This document shows, piece after piece, positions 1 to 8,962 of a DNA stretch of 64,000 nucleotides. The notes below the pieces were generated by a model. That model was not told the DNA's origin. It saw only the letters and a program-made list of their open reading frames with translations, and did not search any database. A program made the translations under genes and the position numbers. The stretch spans positions 372,001 to 436,000 of the forward strand of contig NZ_JAVAMB010000002.1 in assembly GCF_030730925.1 (NCBI RefSeq). Direction: 5' to 3'. The first letter of the stretch is position 1, and every line of letters begins with the position of its first letter. This stretch comes from Flavobacterium sp. DG2-3 (lineage in GTDB: Bacteria; Bacteroidota; Bacteroidia; Flavobacteriales; Flavobacteriaceae).

Positions 1-484
1 CAACCGCTATTCTGCTGGCATAGAAAAAACCTTTTAAATTAACATCTATCACTCGCATTTGATCCTCAATCGGAACTTCCCAAAACCGACCAATTGCCGT
101 AATTCCAGCCATATTAATCCAAACATCAATTGTAGAATACTCTTTTAAGGCTACTTCTTTTACTCTTTGCACATCTTCCAGTTTGCTAATATCCATTGTA
201 ACAACAACTGCATGACCGCCAGATTTACGTATGGTATCGGCAACTTCTTCTAAGAGGTCGGTTCGTCGGGCTGCAAGAACAACATTGGCTTTATATTTTC
301 CGAGCTGTTCTGCTATACCGCGTCCCATTCCGCTTGAAGCGCCAATAATAACATAGGTTTTAGCAGAAATTTTTTTCTGCCCCGAAGTACCCACTTTCCA
401 TGTTGTACAACTTGTCAACAGTACAGAAAACAAAACCAAAGTACAAAACGATTGTAGTATCTTAAAAATAGTATAGATTTTCAT
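1..484 (-). CDS. Lipid-anchored short-chain dehydrogenase (partial, 3' end outside window)
   Basis: The reverse strand reads open from an ATG at 484 to the window edge, giving about 161 residues. The N-terminus is a lipoprotein signal: a hydrophobic stretch followed by lipobox LLTSC with Cys26. A Rossmann start follows (VIIGASSGMGRG, residues 45-56), then AARR and INMAG, a variant of the NNAG motif, so the family is classical SDR NAD(P)-dependent oxidoreductase. The catalytic YxxxK lies beyond the window. Export of a nucleotide-dependent SDR as a lipoprotein is unusual, because NAD(P)H is not normally available outside the cytoplasm. It is divergent from a second SDR gene at 743. The family call is firm; substrate unknown. 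Confidence 0.8.
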   Translation of the reverse strand, partial: MKIYTIFKILQSFCTLVLFSVLLTSCTTWKVGTSGQKKISAKTYVIIGASSGMGRGIAEQLGKYKANVVLAARRTDLLEEVADTIRKSGGHAVVVTMDISKLEDVQRVKEVALKEYSTIDVWINMAGITAIGRFWEVPIEDQMRVIDVNLKGFFYASRIAV

Positions 485-742
485 AAGCGCACGATGTTTA
501 ATTTTAAACTCTTCTTGGTTCAGTTCTTATTATGAAAATATTACTTGTTTTTCATTTTTATGTTATATGATTCAATTCATTAGTTTGCAAGATTTCAATT
601 CTTAACATCGTATGGAGAATCTTTAAAACACCTTCCAATAAGGCATATTATATAAAACTGCATTAACAATAATATAAATTACTGATATTCAAGTTTATTA
701 ATTTTAAATTCATTAAGAATCAAACCTTTAAATGAATTAATT

Positions 743-1747
743 ATGAGTGACAAAAAGAAAATATCCAGACGCACTGCTATAACAGGCATGGGAGCAATTT
801 GTCTCACCACTGCCTTTACCCCTGTTTTAGGTGCCGATTTTAAAATCGATGAAAACGATTGTTCTACAATTCCTGAAGATCCGCAGACAAAATACCCTCG
901 TCCGCCTTTTAAAGAACAAAAACAGCCTTGGCCAGGATTGGTTAGCAAAATGGATCCGAGACCCGACCATGGTGAAAAAAGCTATAAAGGCTCAGGCAGA
1001 CTTAAAGGCCGTAAAGCACTTATAACTGGAGGCGATTCTGGTATGGGTAGAGCGGCTGCCATTGCTTATGCAAGAGAAGGTGCAGATGTAGCCATAAATT
1101 ATTATCCTACCGAAGAAGAAGATGCTAAAGAAGTCATCCAGCTTATTAAAGCCGAAGGAAGAAAAGCGGTGGCTATTCCTGGAGATTTGCGAGATGAAAA
1201 ATTCTGCATTTCATTGGTAGAACAAGCTGTAAAAGCACTTGGAGGTTTAGACATTTTAGTAAACAATGCCGCAAGACAGCAGACACACGATTCTATTCTG
1301 GATATTACCTCCGAAGATTTTGATGCTACAATGAAAACCAATATTTATGCTCCGTTTTGGACTATAAAAGCGGCACTTCCGCATCTTAAACCAGGTTCTT
1401 CTATAATTGGCACAAGTTCAGTTCAAGCATACACTCCTACTGAAGATTTATATGATTATGCACAGACCAAAGCGGCAACGACCAATTATATAAAATCACT
1501 TGCGAAACAATTGGCTCCAAAAGGAATCAGAGTTAATGGAGTTGCGCCTGGTCCGGTATGGACACCGCTTCAAGTTAGTGGCGGTGCCACGATGGAAAAA
1601 CTGAAACAATTTGGAGGACAAACACCTTTGGGCAGACCTGGACAGCCAGTCGAACTGGCCTCTATTTATGTACAGCTGGCTGCTGAAGACGCAAGTTACG
1701 CGACTGGACAAATCTATGGTTCTAGCGGCGGTGAAGGAAATCCTTAA
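743..1747 (+). CDS. SDR family oxidoreductase, general stress protein 39-like
   Basis: A 334-aa SDR with the long N-terminal arm typical of the YhdF/YdaD/GSP39 group: DPRPDHGEKSYKGSGRLKG precedes the cofactor motif ITGGDSGMGRA (about residues 94-104). NNAAR, the Ser in GTSSVQAY, the catalytic YAQTK and the C-terminal GQIYGSSGGEGNP are all present, so an active NAD(P)-dependent oxidoreductase is expected. Residues 1-31 look like a twin-arginine signal (KISRRTAITG plus a hydrophobic stretch ending in LGA), which would send a folded cofactor-loaded enzyme out of the cytoplasm. It leads a run of small stress-type genes (1768, 1962, 2248). Substrate unknown. Confidence 0.88.
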   Translation: MSDKKKISRRTAITGMGAICLTTAFTPVLGADFKIDENDCSTIPEDPQTKYPRPPFKEQKQPWPGLVSKMDPRPDHGEKSYKGSGRLKGRKALITGGDSGMGRAAAIAYAREGADVAINYYPTEEEDAKEVIQLIKAEGRKAVAIPGDLRDEKFCISLVEQAVKALGGLDILVNNAARQQTHDSILDITSEDFDATMKTNIYAPFWTIKAALPHLKPGSSIIGTSSVQAYTPTEDLYDYAQTKAATTNYIKSLAKQLAPKGIRVNGVAPGPVWTPLQVSGGATMEKLKQFGGQTPLGRPGQPVELASIYVQLAAEDASYATGQIYGSSGGEGNP

Positions 1748-1767
1748 TCACTTAAAACAATAAAGTC

Positions 1768-1959
1768 ATGCCTTGGTACAATGGAGATTATCCGCCCTCT
1801 TACAAAAACCAGCCGAAAGCACTTAGAGAAAAAGCGGTTGAAATAGCCAATGCGCTGCTTTTGGATGGCGCCGAAGAGGGAATTGCAATTGCAACGGGAC
1901 TTAAACAAGCCCGCGAGCTTTTGAAAAATCATAAAGAGAAAACAACTAAAAAAAATTAG
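1768..1959 (+). CDS. Small conserved MPW-type protein
   Basis: A 63-aa protein starting MPWYNGDYPPSYKNQP, followed by an amphipathic helix rich in Ala/Glu and the segment GIAIATGLKQARELL. Short proteins with this MPW...YP..YKN layout recur in bacterial stress-related neighbourhoods; the function is not established. It lies 20 bp after the SDR and 2 bp before the next gene, consistent with one transcript. The basic C-terminus (KEKTTKKN) is probably disordered. The gene call is fairly sure, the role unknown. Confidence 0.75.
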   Translation: MPWYNGDYPPSYKNQPKALREKAVEIANALLLDGAEEGIAIATGLKQARELLKNHKEKTTKKN

Positions 1960-1961
1960 TC

Positions 1962-2204
1962 ATGAAAAATAATCAAAATGAATTAGAAAAGGACGGTAAC
2001 GAAAATACCAATCAAAATGCAAACAGTGCCTATAGCGGCTCTGGAAGCATGCAACCTGGAGGCAGTACGGGCGAAGCTGGACGCCTCAATGATTATCCTG
2101 AAGAAGAAGCTGATGACAAAACAGCTAAAGACGATACCAGTAAAAATACGGAAGGAAAAAGTATAGAAGAAGCAACAGATCCTTCTAAACTTAGTAAACT
2201 TTAA
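1962..2204 (+). CDS. Small hydrophilic disordered protein
   Basis: An 80-aa protein rich in Asn, Glu, Asp, Lys and Gly with no hydrophobic core (for example SGSGSMQPGGSTGEAGR, then EEEADDKTAKDD). It is probably intrinsically disordered, resembling hydrophilin or stress-tail peptides in composition only. The start is 2 bp after the previous stop, so it is probably co-transcribed with 743-1959. No family recognised; composition and position are the only support for function. Confidence 0.6.
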   Translation: MKNNQNELEKDGNENTNQNANSAYSGSGSMQPGGSTGEAGRLNDYPEEEADDKTAKDDTSKNTEGKSIEEATDPSKLSKL

Positions 2205-2247
2205 AATATTGTAAATCAATTCTATTAACCCACTAAATTAAATAATT

Positions 2248-2619
2248 ATGTCAAGACAAGATTATGATAACTACGATCAGGAAGATTTTAGTTATCACGC
2301 CGCAGATCACTCGGCAAGCGACTCAATAAATTCTGAAACTATGGAGAAAAAAGATCCAGCTATCAATCAGCATGAGGATAGTTCGCAAAGACACAAGTAT
2401 TCAGAAGATCATTTTGAAAGTGACGACAATACTGTAAATCATCATTCAGAAGAAAATACAAATGACACTTCAGATCCTTTTTTTCAAAAAAATGCTCCAA
2501 TAGCACAGGATCTTGATGAAGAATTAAAAAATGAAAAGGATGATGATTTTGACAATGATGCCAACAGAAGGACTTTAGATGAAGAAAAAGCAGACGAAGA
2601 TGATGATGACGATTATTAA
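2248..2619 (+). CDS. Highly acidic disordered protein
   Basis: A 123-aa protein dominated by Asp, Glu, Asn, His and Ser, ending in a run of acidic residues (EEKADEDDDDDY). It has no signal peptide and no globular pattern. It is similar in style to the acidic protein at 20303-20653, including repeated D/E-rich blocks and a DPFFQKNAP insert. It is last in the stress-type gene run, immediately before a bidirectional hairpin terminator. Possible hydrophilin or metal/polycation-binding role by composition only. Confidence 0.6.
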   Translation: MSRQDYDNYDQEDFSYHAADHSASDSINSETMEKKDPAINQHEDSSQRHKYSEDHFESDDNTVNHHSEENTNDTSDPFFQKNAPIAQDLDEELKNEKDDDFDNDANRRTLDEEKADEDDDDDY

Positions 2620-2663
2620 ATCATTTCTTGTTTTTGAATTTTTAGTACTAAAGTTCCAAAAAT

Positions 2664-2699
2664 AAAACCTGAAAGGAAGTTCTCTTCTTTTCAGGTTTT
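2664..2699. terminator. Bidirectional Rho-independent terminator
   Basis: A perfect 11-bp stem (AAAACCTGAAA / TTTCAGGTTTT) around a short loop, flanked by A and T runs on both sides. It sits between the convergent genes ending at 2619 (+) and 2723 (-) and can serve both. Confidence 0.85.
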
Positions 2700-2722
2700 A
2701 TTTTATAATTTGATTCAAATAA

Positions 2723-3160
2723 TTAATCTGCAACGTATTTATTATTCCAATACAGCATTAATAAAAATGAAACGATAATGCAGGATGCCGTTCCTTCAAA
2801 AAACAAAGAAAGACAATAAGAAGTTACAGAAGGTTCTCCTCCAAACATGAAGGCTTCAGATAAAGATTTTACATATTGGTCGCCGCCTTTAGCATAACTG
2901 TAAATCATTAGCGCTACAATACTTACTACAACAGCTGTAAAGGAAGTTACCATTGCTGATATAAAGTTTGGAACGAACTCATTTTTTCCTTCGGCAAGAT
3001 TCATTTGAAGGGTTCTGTTGACACCATAAAAGATGAAAAGAACATTTAAAAGTCTTAAATAAAATAGATTGGAAAGATTTAAAAGTTCCATTAGAACAAA
3101 GAACACTGCAATTCCTGCAAAAATCAAAAAGCCGTTTATTATTTCTTTGGGTAATTTCAT
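2723..3160 (-). CDS. Four-helix membrane protein of unknown function
   Basis: A 145-aa integral membrane protein with about four hydrophobic segments (roughly residues 8-28, 32-50, 70-92 and 118-140) and a short loop carrying KGGDQYVKS. I start it at the ATG at 3160 (MKLPKEIINGF); the longer reading begins at a TTG and adds an unlikely leader. Size and layout resemble small Bacteroidota proteins of the DUF4199 type, but I cannot confirm that. The upstream 170 bp hold nothing else apart from a terminator hairpin. Confidence 0.65.
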   Translation of the reverse strand: MKLPKEIINGFLIFAGIAVFFVLMELLNLSNLFYLRLLNVLFIFYGVNRTLQMNLAEGKNEFVPNFISAMVTSFTAVVVSIVALMIYSYAKGGDQYVKSLSEAFMFGGEPSVTSYCLSLFFEGTASCIIVSFLLMLYWNNKYVAD

Positions 3161-3282
3161 AATTGTATTTTTAGTTAAACAAATAATCTTTTGTATTACA
3201 AACAATTACAAAATAACTAAACATAAAATAAGTACAATTTTACGATTGTGTTTATTCCTTATAAAATGCCCATTTTTAAAGC

Positions 3283-3318
3283 AAAAAACTCTCAACACAA
3301 AGTCAAGAGTTTTTTTTA
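3283..3318 (-). terminator. Rho-independent terminator
   Basis: Hairpin with AACTCT/AGAGTT arms flanked by A and T runs, just downstream of the lipoprotein gene ending at 3334. On the minus strand the stem is followed by a T-run. The stem is short, so strength is moderate. Confidence 0.6.
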
Positions 3319-3333
3319 ATGTGGTTTGGAATA

Positions 3334-3624
3334 TTATTTAATAGAGTCAGTTTTAATATTCTGATTCCCTTTTTGAGTAGATCCTGCTGTTCCAGAACCC
3401 GTTGATCCCTCACCTGTTGCGCCTGTAGTACCATTTTTGCCATTTTCATCTGAATTTAAAGTAGCAGACGAATCTAAAGCTGGACCAATTGTATCTACAG
3501 ACATATTCATTGTATCTGTTTCAGTACCATTTGGATCTACAGTATTATTTTCATTCTTCTTGCATGAATACACAATTGCTGTTAGCATAAGCAGCATTGC
3601 TAATGTTTTCCAAATCTTTTTCAT
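3334..3624 (-). CDS. Small lipoprotein
   Basis: A 96-aa protein with a classic lipoprotein signal: MKKIWK, a hydrophobic stretch and Cys21 in IVYSCKK. The mature part is low complexity and polar: Asn/Thr/Ser/Asp first, then a Gly-Thr-Ser stretch (GATGEGSTGSGTAGS). No enzymatic domain. It probably sits on the inner leaflet of the outer membrane or on the surface as a flexible tether. It is monocistronic with its own terminator. Function unknown. Confidence 0.7.
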   Translation of the reverse strand: MKKIWKTLAMLLMLTAIVYSCKKNENNTVDPNGTETDTMNMSVDTIGPALDSSATLNSDENGKNGTTGATGEGSTGSGTAGSTQKGNQNIKTDSIK

Positions 3625-3874
3625 AATTTAAAATATTTCGGTTTATAATATTTCAAAAATAAAATACTGATTTACAGCATTCTTACATAATTTATTGAAG
3701 TATTTACAGAAATCAGAGAATGCAACTTTTTTTCACTCATGTAAAATCTGTAAATCAAATAGTTAATCCTGTAAAAAATAATTATGAGACTGTCGGAAAT
3801 TTGTTAATGAGCTAAAAATCAGCAAAAATTGATATCTAAAATCTAACAAATTATACTATTTTAAATCAACAGCT

Positions 3875-4555
3875 ATGAACACAACCGTATCAACGAAACA
3901 AAATCAGGCATCAAAGCCTTTTTTGAAAAACAATGTATCAACTTTAGAAAGGGTTTTAATGGTAACAAGCGGTGCTTACTTGCTTTACAACGCTTTATCT
4001 AAAGAAAATAAAAGCATCACTCAAGCAGGTGCCGGAGGTGCAATGCTTTTAAGAGGAATTTCAGGGTATTGCCCTGTATATGATGCCGCAGATCATTTGA
4101 TGAATGATAAATCTTCAAACGTAAATATTAGAGTTACAAGTGTTATTGATAAACCTGTTGGCGAAGTTTATGATTTTTGGAGAAATCTGGAAAACTTACC
4201 AAAGTTTATGAATCATTTGGATTCTGTACGTACAATAAGCTCTACAATATCGGAGTGGACAGCAAAAGGTCCAGCTGGAATTGGAAAAGTATCTTGGAAC
4301 GCCGAAATTGTCAGAGACGAGAAAAATCAGCTTTTAAGCTGGAATTCTATCGAAGAGTCTTCTATTAAAAATGCTGGAAAGGTAGTTTTCAAATCGAAAG
4401 GAAGAGCTACAGAAATTGATGTTACTATCTCTTATCACGCTCCGCTGGGAATTGCCGGTGAAAGTGCTGCCAAACTTTTAAATCCTTATTTTGAAAAAAT
4501 GGTTAAGGATGATATTTCTAACTTAAAAGTATATCTGGAAACAGGACAAGCATAA
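3875..4555 (+). CDS. DUF2892-SRPBCC (polyketide cyclase/START-like) fusion protein
   Basis: A 226-aa protein in two parts. Residues ~18-75 match a DUF2892/YgaP-like membrane hairpin (STLERVLMVTSGAYLLYNAL, then GGAMLLRGISGYCPVYDA). Residues ~82-222 are an SRPBCC-fold domain (DKPVGEVYDFWRNLENLPKFM, split by the usual loops, and FKSKGRATEIDVTISYHAP), a fold that binds hydrophobic ligands. The combination is common in bacterial stress and membrane-homeostasis clusters; no substrate is known. Monocistronic, with a hairpin terminator at 4596. Domain calls are confident, role open. Confidence 0.82.
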   Translation: MNTTVSTKQNQASKPFLKNNVSTLERVLMVTSGAYLLYNALSKENKSITQAGAGGAMLLRGISGYCPVYDAADHLMNDKSSNVNIRVTSVIDKPVGEVYDFWRNLENLPKFMNHLDSVRTISSTISEWTAKGPAGIGKVSWNAEIVRDEKNQLLSWNSIEESSIKNAGKVVFKSKGRATEIDVTISYHAPLGIAGESAAKLLNPYFEKMVKDDISNLKVYLETGQA

Positions 4556-4595
4556 AATGTATACTCTCATTTTTTTGTATTTTTTTTTAGATAAG

Positions 4596-4626
4596 ACGTC
4601 TTCATTTTATGGAGGCGTTTTTATTT
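4596..4626 (+). terminator. Rho-independent terminator
   Basis: A 9-bp stem including G-U pairs (ACGTCTTCA / TGGAGGCGT) followed by a T-run, about 40 bp after the stop codon at 4555. Confidence 0.75.
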
Positions 4627-4735
4627 AAGCAAATTATGAAACTGATCTTCAATGCAAAACCTATAAAAACGGAAGAAAATCTTATAAAAAACACAACGTT
4701 ATTTTTTTTGAAATTTGATATAAATAATAAAAACT

Positions 4736-5392
4736 ATGAAGGCATTTTTTAAAAATAATGGTCTGGGTATTTGTTTTTTGACTTTGTTTATCGCGTCTTT
4801 AGCAGGACAAGTTTTATTAGGTTTTCGGGAACATAATAAAGAACTTATTTATGAAGGAGCAGCCGTAATATCCTTGGCTTCTTATTTTACATCTGGACAT
4901 TTTTTTCAATCGACTTTTGAAAACTGGGAAAGCGAGTTTTTACAAATGGCCTTGTTTGTTGTTTTTACGATTTTCCTAAAACAAAAAGGTTCCTCCGAAT
5001 CTAAAAAAATAGATGAACCAGAAGAAGTCGACCGCGAACCAGATCCAACCAAAAAGGATGCTCCTTGGCCTGTTAAAAAAGGGGGGGTTATACTCAAAAT
5101 ATACAAACACTCTCTTACTATTGCTTTATTAGCACTTTTTATCATATCTTTTATTATCCATTTTTATGGAAGTCTTAAAGACGAAAACGAACAGCTTTTA
5201 AGAAAAGGAGAACCATTGGAAACAGTATCTACTTACATCGGAAATTCAAGATTTTGGTTTGAATCCTTTCAAAATTGGCAAAGCGAATTTCTTTCTGTTT
5301 TCGCCATCATTATGTTGTCAATTTACCTTCGCCAGATTGGCTCTTCACAATCCAAACCCGTAGACGCACCACATATGGAAACTGGAGAGTAA
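4736..5392 (+). CDS. DUF6766-type membrane protein with internal duplication
   Basis: A 218-aa membrane protein with four predicted helices arranged as two similar halves. The first half holds a TFENWESEFLQM segment followed by FLKQKGSSESK; the second holds SFQNWQSEFLSV followed by YLRQIGSSQSK, so the protein is an internal tandem repeat. A charged linker rich in Glu/Lys/Pro (residues ~88-115) joins them. This is the layout of DUF6766 family proteins, widespread in stress-type gene clusters and of unknown function. It sits between stress genes and the glycosidase-like gene. Confidence 0.75.
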   Translation: MKAFFKNNGLGICFLTLFIASLAGQVLLGFREHNKELIYEGAAVISLASYFTSGHFFQSTFENWESEFLQMALFVVFTIFLKQKGSSESKKIDEPEEVDREPDPTKKDAPWPVKKGGVILKIYKHSLTIALLALFIISFIIHFYGSLKDENEQLLRKGEPLETVSTYIGNSRFWFESFQNWQSEFLSVFAIIMLSIYLRQIGSSQSKPVDAPHMETGE

Positions 5393-5396
5393 TTTT

Positions 5397-5550
5397 TTAC
5401 TGGTCAGTGGTCAGGTTTTTAGTGATCAGTTATCTTCTAAATAACTTGATTACTTATAATCTCACCATGATTACCACAAAAAACTGAACGCTAAAACTCT
5501 GAATACTCAACACTACAAATTGAACACTAAAAATCTGAACACTGAACACT
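5397..5550. repeat. Degenerate short tandem/inverted repeat tract
   Basis: The gap between 5392 and 5551 is made of decaying copies of a 7-11 nt unit. On the left it reads TGGTCAGTGGTCAG (5401-5414); on the right CTGAACACTGAACA (5535-5548), the near reverse complement (12 of 14). In between are variants such as TTGAACACTAAAA. The tract runs up to the start codon of the next gene. It can form a weak long-range hairpin and has the look of slippage-generated sequence. Confidence 0.6.
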
Positions 5551-7731
5551 ATGAACACAATTTCACCATGGACTGCAACAGTGCAAACTGATATAGACAA
5601 CAGTAAACCGCTGATTACAAAACAGAAATCAGGATATACTTTTGAATTTTACAGCATCAGAGATTCTTTTTGGGTTGTTGCTTTGGGAACAAAAAAAGAA
5701 CGAATTGCTTTTCGCATGGCGTATGCTTTAAACAGTTTTTTTGAAATTAATTCTATTACCGATTCAGAAAAAGAAATCAATATTAAGCTTCAGACAGAAT
5801 TAGGAAAATATGAAATCACGTTCGATTTTCCAGAATCAGAATCGCATCTGTTTCATTATAAAACTTCGTTTGAAGCTTATCTCCCGCTTACAATTCCGTT
5901 TTGGCCGCGTGACATACTTCTTCTTACACAAAATGGAAATATAGAAAACACAGTTGGAAAAATCCATGTTAAACAAGTCGGCACGAGATCTGGATTGCTG
6001 TTTGCAAGTATTACAAAACCGAAAAAGTGTACGCTGTTTTACTTTCAAAACCTTACCGCACTTTCAGACTATTGCGAAGCAACGAAGACAACGGTAAATG
6101 AATCCGTAAACGGAGATTGGCCAGAAATAGGATTTCAGCTCCCACAAGCACTTGAAGAACCGCTTCCAGCTGGAAAAAAATTTATTATTTCTGATGCTTA
6201 TGTTTTACTTGGAGATGAGACAAAAGAGGATCCTTCCAAATTGTGTATGGATTATTTAGAAAGTGTGGCGCAGATTTATAAGCTCATTCCACGTCCCGAA
6301 ACAGAATATCATGACTGGCTCGAAATCACGCAGAAAACCTTATCGCATTTGGAATACAATAAAGGCTGCTGGACGCAAACCAATGGTATTCCGTATCTCA
6401 ATGCCTATTTATGCGATTACGAAACACCAGCCGAGAGTATGGTGCAATTGGCTGTTTTAACACCGCTTAAGGAATACGAAAAATGGAAGTCTGAAACCTA
6501 CCGTTTATCTGAAGATTTACGTAGCGGACTTTCTACTTTTTATGATGAAAAAATAAAAAGCATTACCCGTTGGCTTCCTGCGCTCCATAACAAACTAGAT
6601 CAATCTGAAGAGCAGAAGAAAGACACGACAATGGATTCTTGGTACCTGCATCATCCGCTAATTAATTTGGCTAGACTTGCTATTTCTGGAGATAAAAATG
6701 CCGAAAAACTAGTTTTGGATTCTATTGATTTTGTTATAAAAGCGGCACACCATTTTGAGTATCAATGGCCTGTTTTCTATAACGTAGAAACTTTTGAAGT
6801 TATAAAAGAAGAAACTCAGCCGGGAAAAGGAGGCGAAAAAGATGTTCCAGGCGCTTATGCTCATTTAATGCTTTTAGTCTATCATTTGACAAAAGAAAAA
6901 CGCTATTTAAATGAGGCAGAAAAGTCAGCGAAACAGCTTAGCCAGTGCGGATTTGATATTTTCTATCAGGCTAATAATACGGCTTTCTCTGCCAATGCTT
7001 TATTAGAATTATATAAAATCACGAATAAAGGAATTTACCTCGAAACGAGTTATATGTGTCTTGCTGGACTCTTCAAAAATGTGCAGCTTTGGGAATGTAA
7101 TTACGGTTTCGGAAAATTCTATAATAATTTCTTTTCTATTTTTCCTTTAAATGATGCGCCATATACGGCAGCTTACGAAGAAATGGAAGTTTATACCGCG
7201 TTAAGAAAATACATCATTCAGGCGAAAGACGTAGATATTCTGCCTGGTCTTAGAATTCTGCTTCCTGAATTTGTAAAATATGCTGTAAACAGAATTCCGT
7301 ATTATTATCCTTCTATGCTGCCCAAAGAAATGCTTTCAGAAGAGGTCAAAACAGGAGAAATCCAGCCTGATTTATATGCTCCTCTTGAAGACTTATATGT
7401 GGGTTGGGAACAAAGCGGACAAGTTGGTCAGGAAGTTTATGGCGCTGGTGCTGCTTTTGCGGTTGTGCCGAGACAATATTTTAAAGTAGATGATAATCTA
7501 ATGGTTTTTACAGATTATCCGGTCAGCAGTTTTACGAAGAGAAAAAATGCTGTTTTTCTAAAAATAGACGGCAATGAAGAAATGCAATGCAGTTTAAAAA
7601 TTATTTTAAAACAAAATATCAAAACACTGCAGGTATTTCAGAATGACGTACAGCTTTTATATCTCAGTAAAAATGCTAAAATGCAGGAATACAAAATTAA
7701 GGGAAAAGCTAAAATTAGAATAAACTGGTAA
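5551..7731 (+). CDS. Six-hairpin glycosidase-like protein
   Basis: A 726-aa cytoplasmic protein (no signal peptide). The N-terminal ~230 residues are beta-rich. From ~250 to 640 there is a helix-repeat region with spaced Trp/Tyr/His-rich motifs (TMDSWYLHHPLINLARLA, AAHHFEYQWPVFYNVE, GAYAHLMLLVYHLTKEKRY) typical of (alpha/alpha)6 toroid carbohydrate-active enzymes. A short C-terminal beta domain follows. I cannot assign a glycoside hydrolase family or substrate from sequence alone. The neighbours are stress genes, so a role in turnover of a storage or protectant sugar is possible but only inferred. Confidence 0.65.
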   Translation: MNTISPWTATVQTDIDNSKPLITKQKSGYTFEFYSIRDSFWVVALGTKKERIAFRMAYALNSFFEINSITDSEKEINIKLQTELGKYEITFDFPESESHLFHYKTSFEAYLPLTIPFWPRDILLLTQNGNIENTVGKIHVKQVGTRSGLLFASITKPKKCTLFYFQNLTALSDYCEATKTTVNESVNGDWPEIGFQLPQALEEPLPAGKKFIISDAYVLLGDETKEDPSKLCMDYLESVAQIYKLIPRPETEYHDWLEITQKTLSHLEYNKGCWTQTNGIPYLNAYLCDYETPAESMVQLAVLTPLKEYEKWKSETYRLSEDLRSGLSTFYDEKIKSITRWLPALHNKLDQSEEQKKDTTMDSWYLHHPLINLARLAISGDKNAEKLVLDSIDFVIKAAHHFEYQWPVFYNVETFEVIKEETQPGKGGEKDVPGAYAHLMLLVYHLTKEKRYLNEAEKSAKQLSQCGFDIFYQANNTAFSANALLELYKITNKGIYLETSYMCLAGLFKNVQLWECNYGFGKFYNNFFSIFPLNDAPYTAAYEEMEVYTALRKYIIQAKDVDILPGLRILLPEFVKYAVNRIPYYYPSMLPKEMLSEEVKTGEIQPDLYAPLEDLYVGWEQSGQVGQEVYGAGAAFAVVPRQYFKVDDNLMVFTDYPVSSFTKRKNAVFLKIDGNEEMQCSLKIILKQNIKTLQVFQNDVQLLYLSKNAKMQEYKIKGKAKIRINW

Positions 7732-7750
7732 TTATGCAGATAGAAAAATA

Positions 7751-7788
7751 AAGGCAAAGTTCTTTTTCATGATCAGAACTTTGCCTTT
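7751..7788. terminator. Bidirectional terminator hairpin
   Basis: Perfect stem AAGGCAAAGTTCT / AGAACTTTGCCTT with flanking A/T runs, between the convergent genes ending at 7731 (+) and 7793 (-). Confidence 0.9.
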
Positions 7789-7792
7789 ATGA

Positions 7793-8962
7793 TTATTTCC
7801 AAGGATCTAAAACTACTTTTACGCAGTTGTCTTCTTTCTTTTTGAAAATGTCATAAGCATGTGCAATTTCGGATAACGGAAGTCGGTGCGTAATAATATC
7901 GTCCAATTTTACTTTTCCCTGAACAACATATTCCAAAAGTTTATCAATATGTTTGTGCGCTGGAGCCTGACCTCCTTTCAAAACAATACCTTTATCAAAA
8001 AATTGCCCTAACGGAAAATTATCATAATTCACAGGATATACACCTAGTACAGATACGATTCCATTTCTTCTTACTGCACTCATACAAGCTTCAAGGACTT
8101 TAATCGACCCTTTTTCAAAATTGATGGTAGCTTTAATGCGATCTCCTAAATTTCGGTCTGGCTCAAAACCTACTGCATCTATACAAACATCAGCACCGCG
8201 CCCGTTGGTCATGGCTCTAATTTGTTCAATCACATCTTTTGGGCCGTCTCCCCAAAGTAAAGTAACAGAATCTGTAGTGGCTTTTGCTTTGTCTAATCTG
8301 TATTGCAGTGTATCTACAATAATAACCAATCCTGCACCGCGAAGCCACGCACTTTTGGCAGCCATAATTCCTACCGGACCAGCTCCAAATATAGCCACTG
8401 TTTCTCCGCCTTTTACCTCTCCCCAATCGACTCCTGTATAACCTGTTGGAAAAATATCGGTCAAGAATAGCACCTGTTCGTCTGATAAATCTTCAGGCAC
8501 CATTCTCGGACCATAATTGGCATACGGAACTCGCACATATTGCGCTTGTCCTCCATCATAACCGCCATACAAATCGGTGTATCCAAAAAGGGCGCCACCT
8601 TTTTGAGTAGCAATGCCGCCTTCTGGCCCATAATGTTCTGGATTACTGTGTTCGCAATTTCCTGGAGAATCATGCTCACAGAAAAAACAGTTTCCGCAGG
8701 CAATCGGAAAAGGCACTACAACCCTATCGCCTCGTTTTAAGTGTGTAACTGTTGATCCTGTTTCTTCTACGATTCCCATAAACTCATGGCCTAAAACCAT
8801 GGGGCGTGGCTGCGGAAATCCTCCTGAATAAATATGAAGATCAGAACCGCAAATGGCCGTAGAAGTTACTTTTAAAATTATATCGTCTTTTTCTTTTAAT
8901 ATAGGATCATCGACTGTATCATATTTGATCGAGCCTGGTCCGTGTATCACTGCTGCTTTCAT
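7793..8962 (-). CDS. Zinc-dependent alcohol dehydrogenase (FDH-like MDR)
   Basis: A 389-aa medium-chain dehydrogenase. Catalytic zinc ligands are visible as ICGSDLHIY and GHEFMG, the structural zinc loop as CGNCFFCEHDSPGNC, and the NAD-binding Rossmann motif as VAIFGAGPVGIMAA (~residue 188). Length and the inserted loop (~residues 110-135) match the glutathione-independent formaldehyde-dehydrogenase-like/threonine-dehydrogenase-like group used against aldehydes or short alcohols. It stands alone on the minus strand within the stress-type region. The exact substrate is not decidable from sequence. Confidence 0.88.
   Translation of the reverse strand: MKAAVIHGPGSIKYDTVDDPILKEKDDIILKVTSTAICGSDLHIYSGGFPQPRPMVLGHEFMGIVEETGSTVTHLKRGDRVVVPFPIACGNCFFCEHDSPGNCEHSNPEHYGPEGGIATQKGGALFGYTDLYGGYDGGQAQYVRVPYANYGPRMVPEDLSDEQVLFLTDIFPTGYTGVDWGEVKGGETVAIFGAGPVGIMAAKSAWLRGAGLVIIVDTLQYRLDKAKATTDSVTLLWGDGPKDVIEQIRAMTNGRGADVCIDAVGFEPDRNLGDRIKATINFEKGSIKVLEACMSAVRRNGIVSVLGVYPVNYDNFPLGQFFDKGIVLKGGQAPAHKHIDKLLEYVVQGKVKLDDIITHRLPLSEIAHAYDIFKKKEDNCVKVVLDPWK

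Noticed and set aside
2723..3205. Longer start for the membrane protein at 3205
   Set aside because: The start there is TTG and adds a leader with no function; the ATG at 3160 gives a normal first membrane helix.
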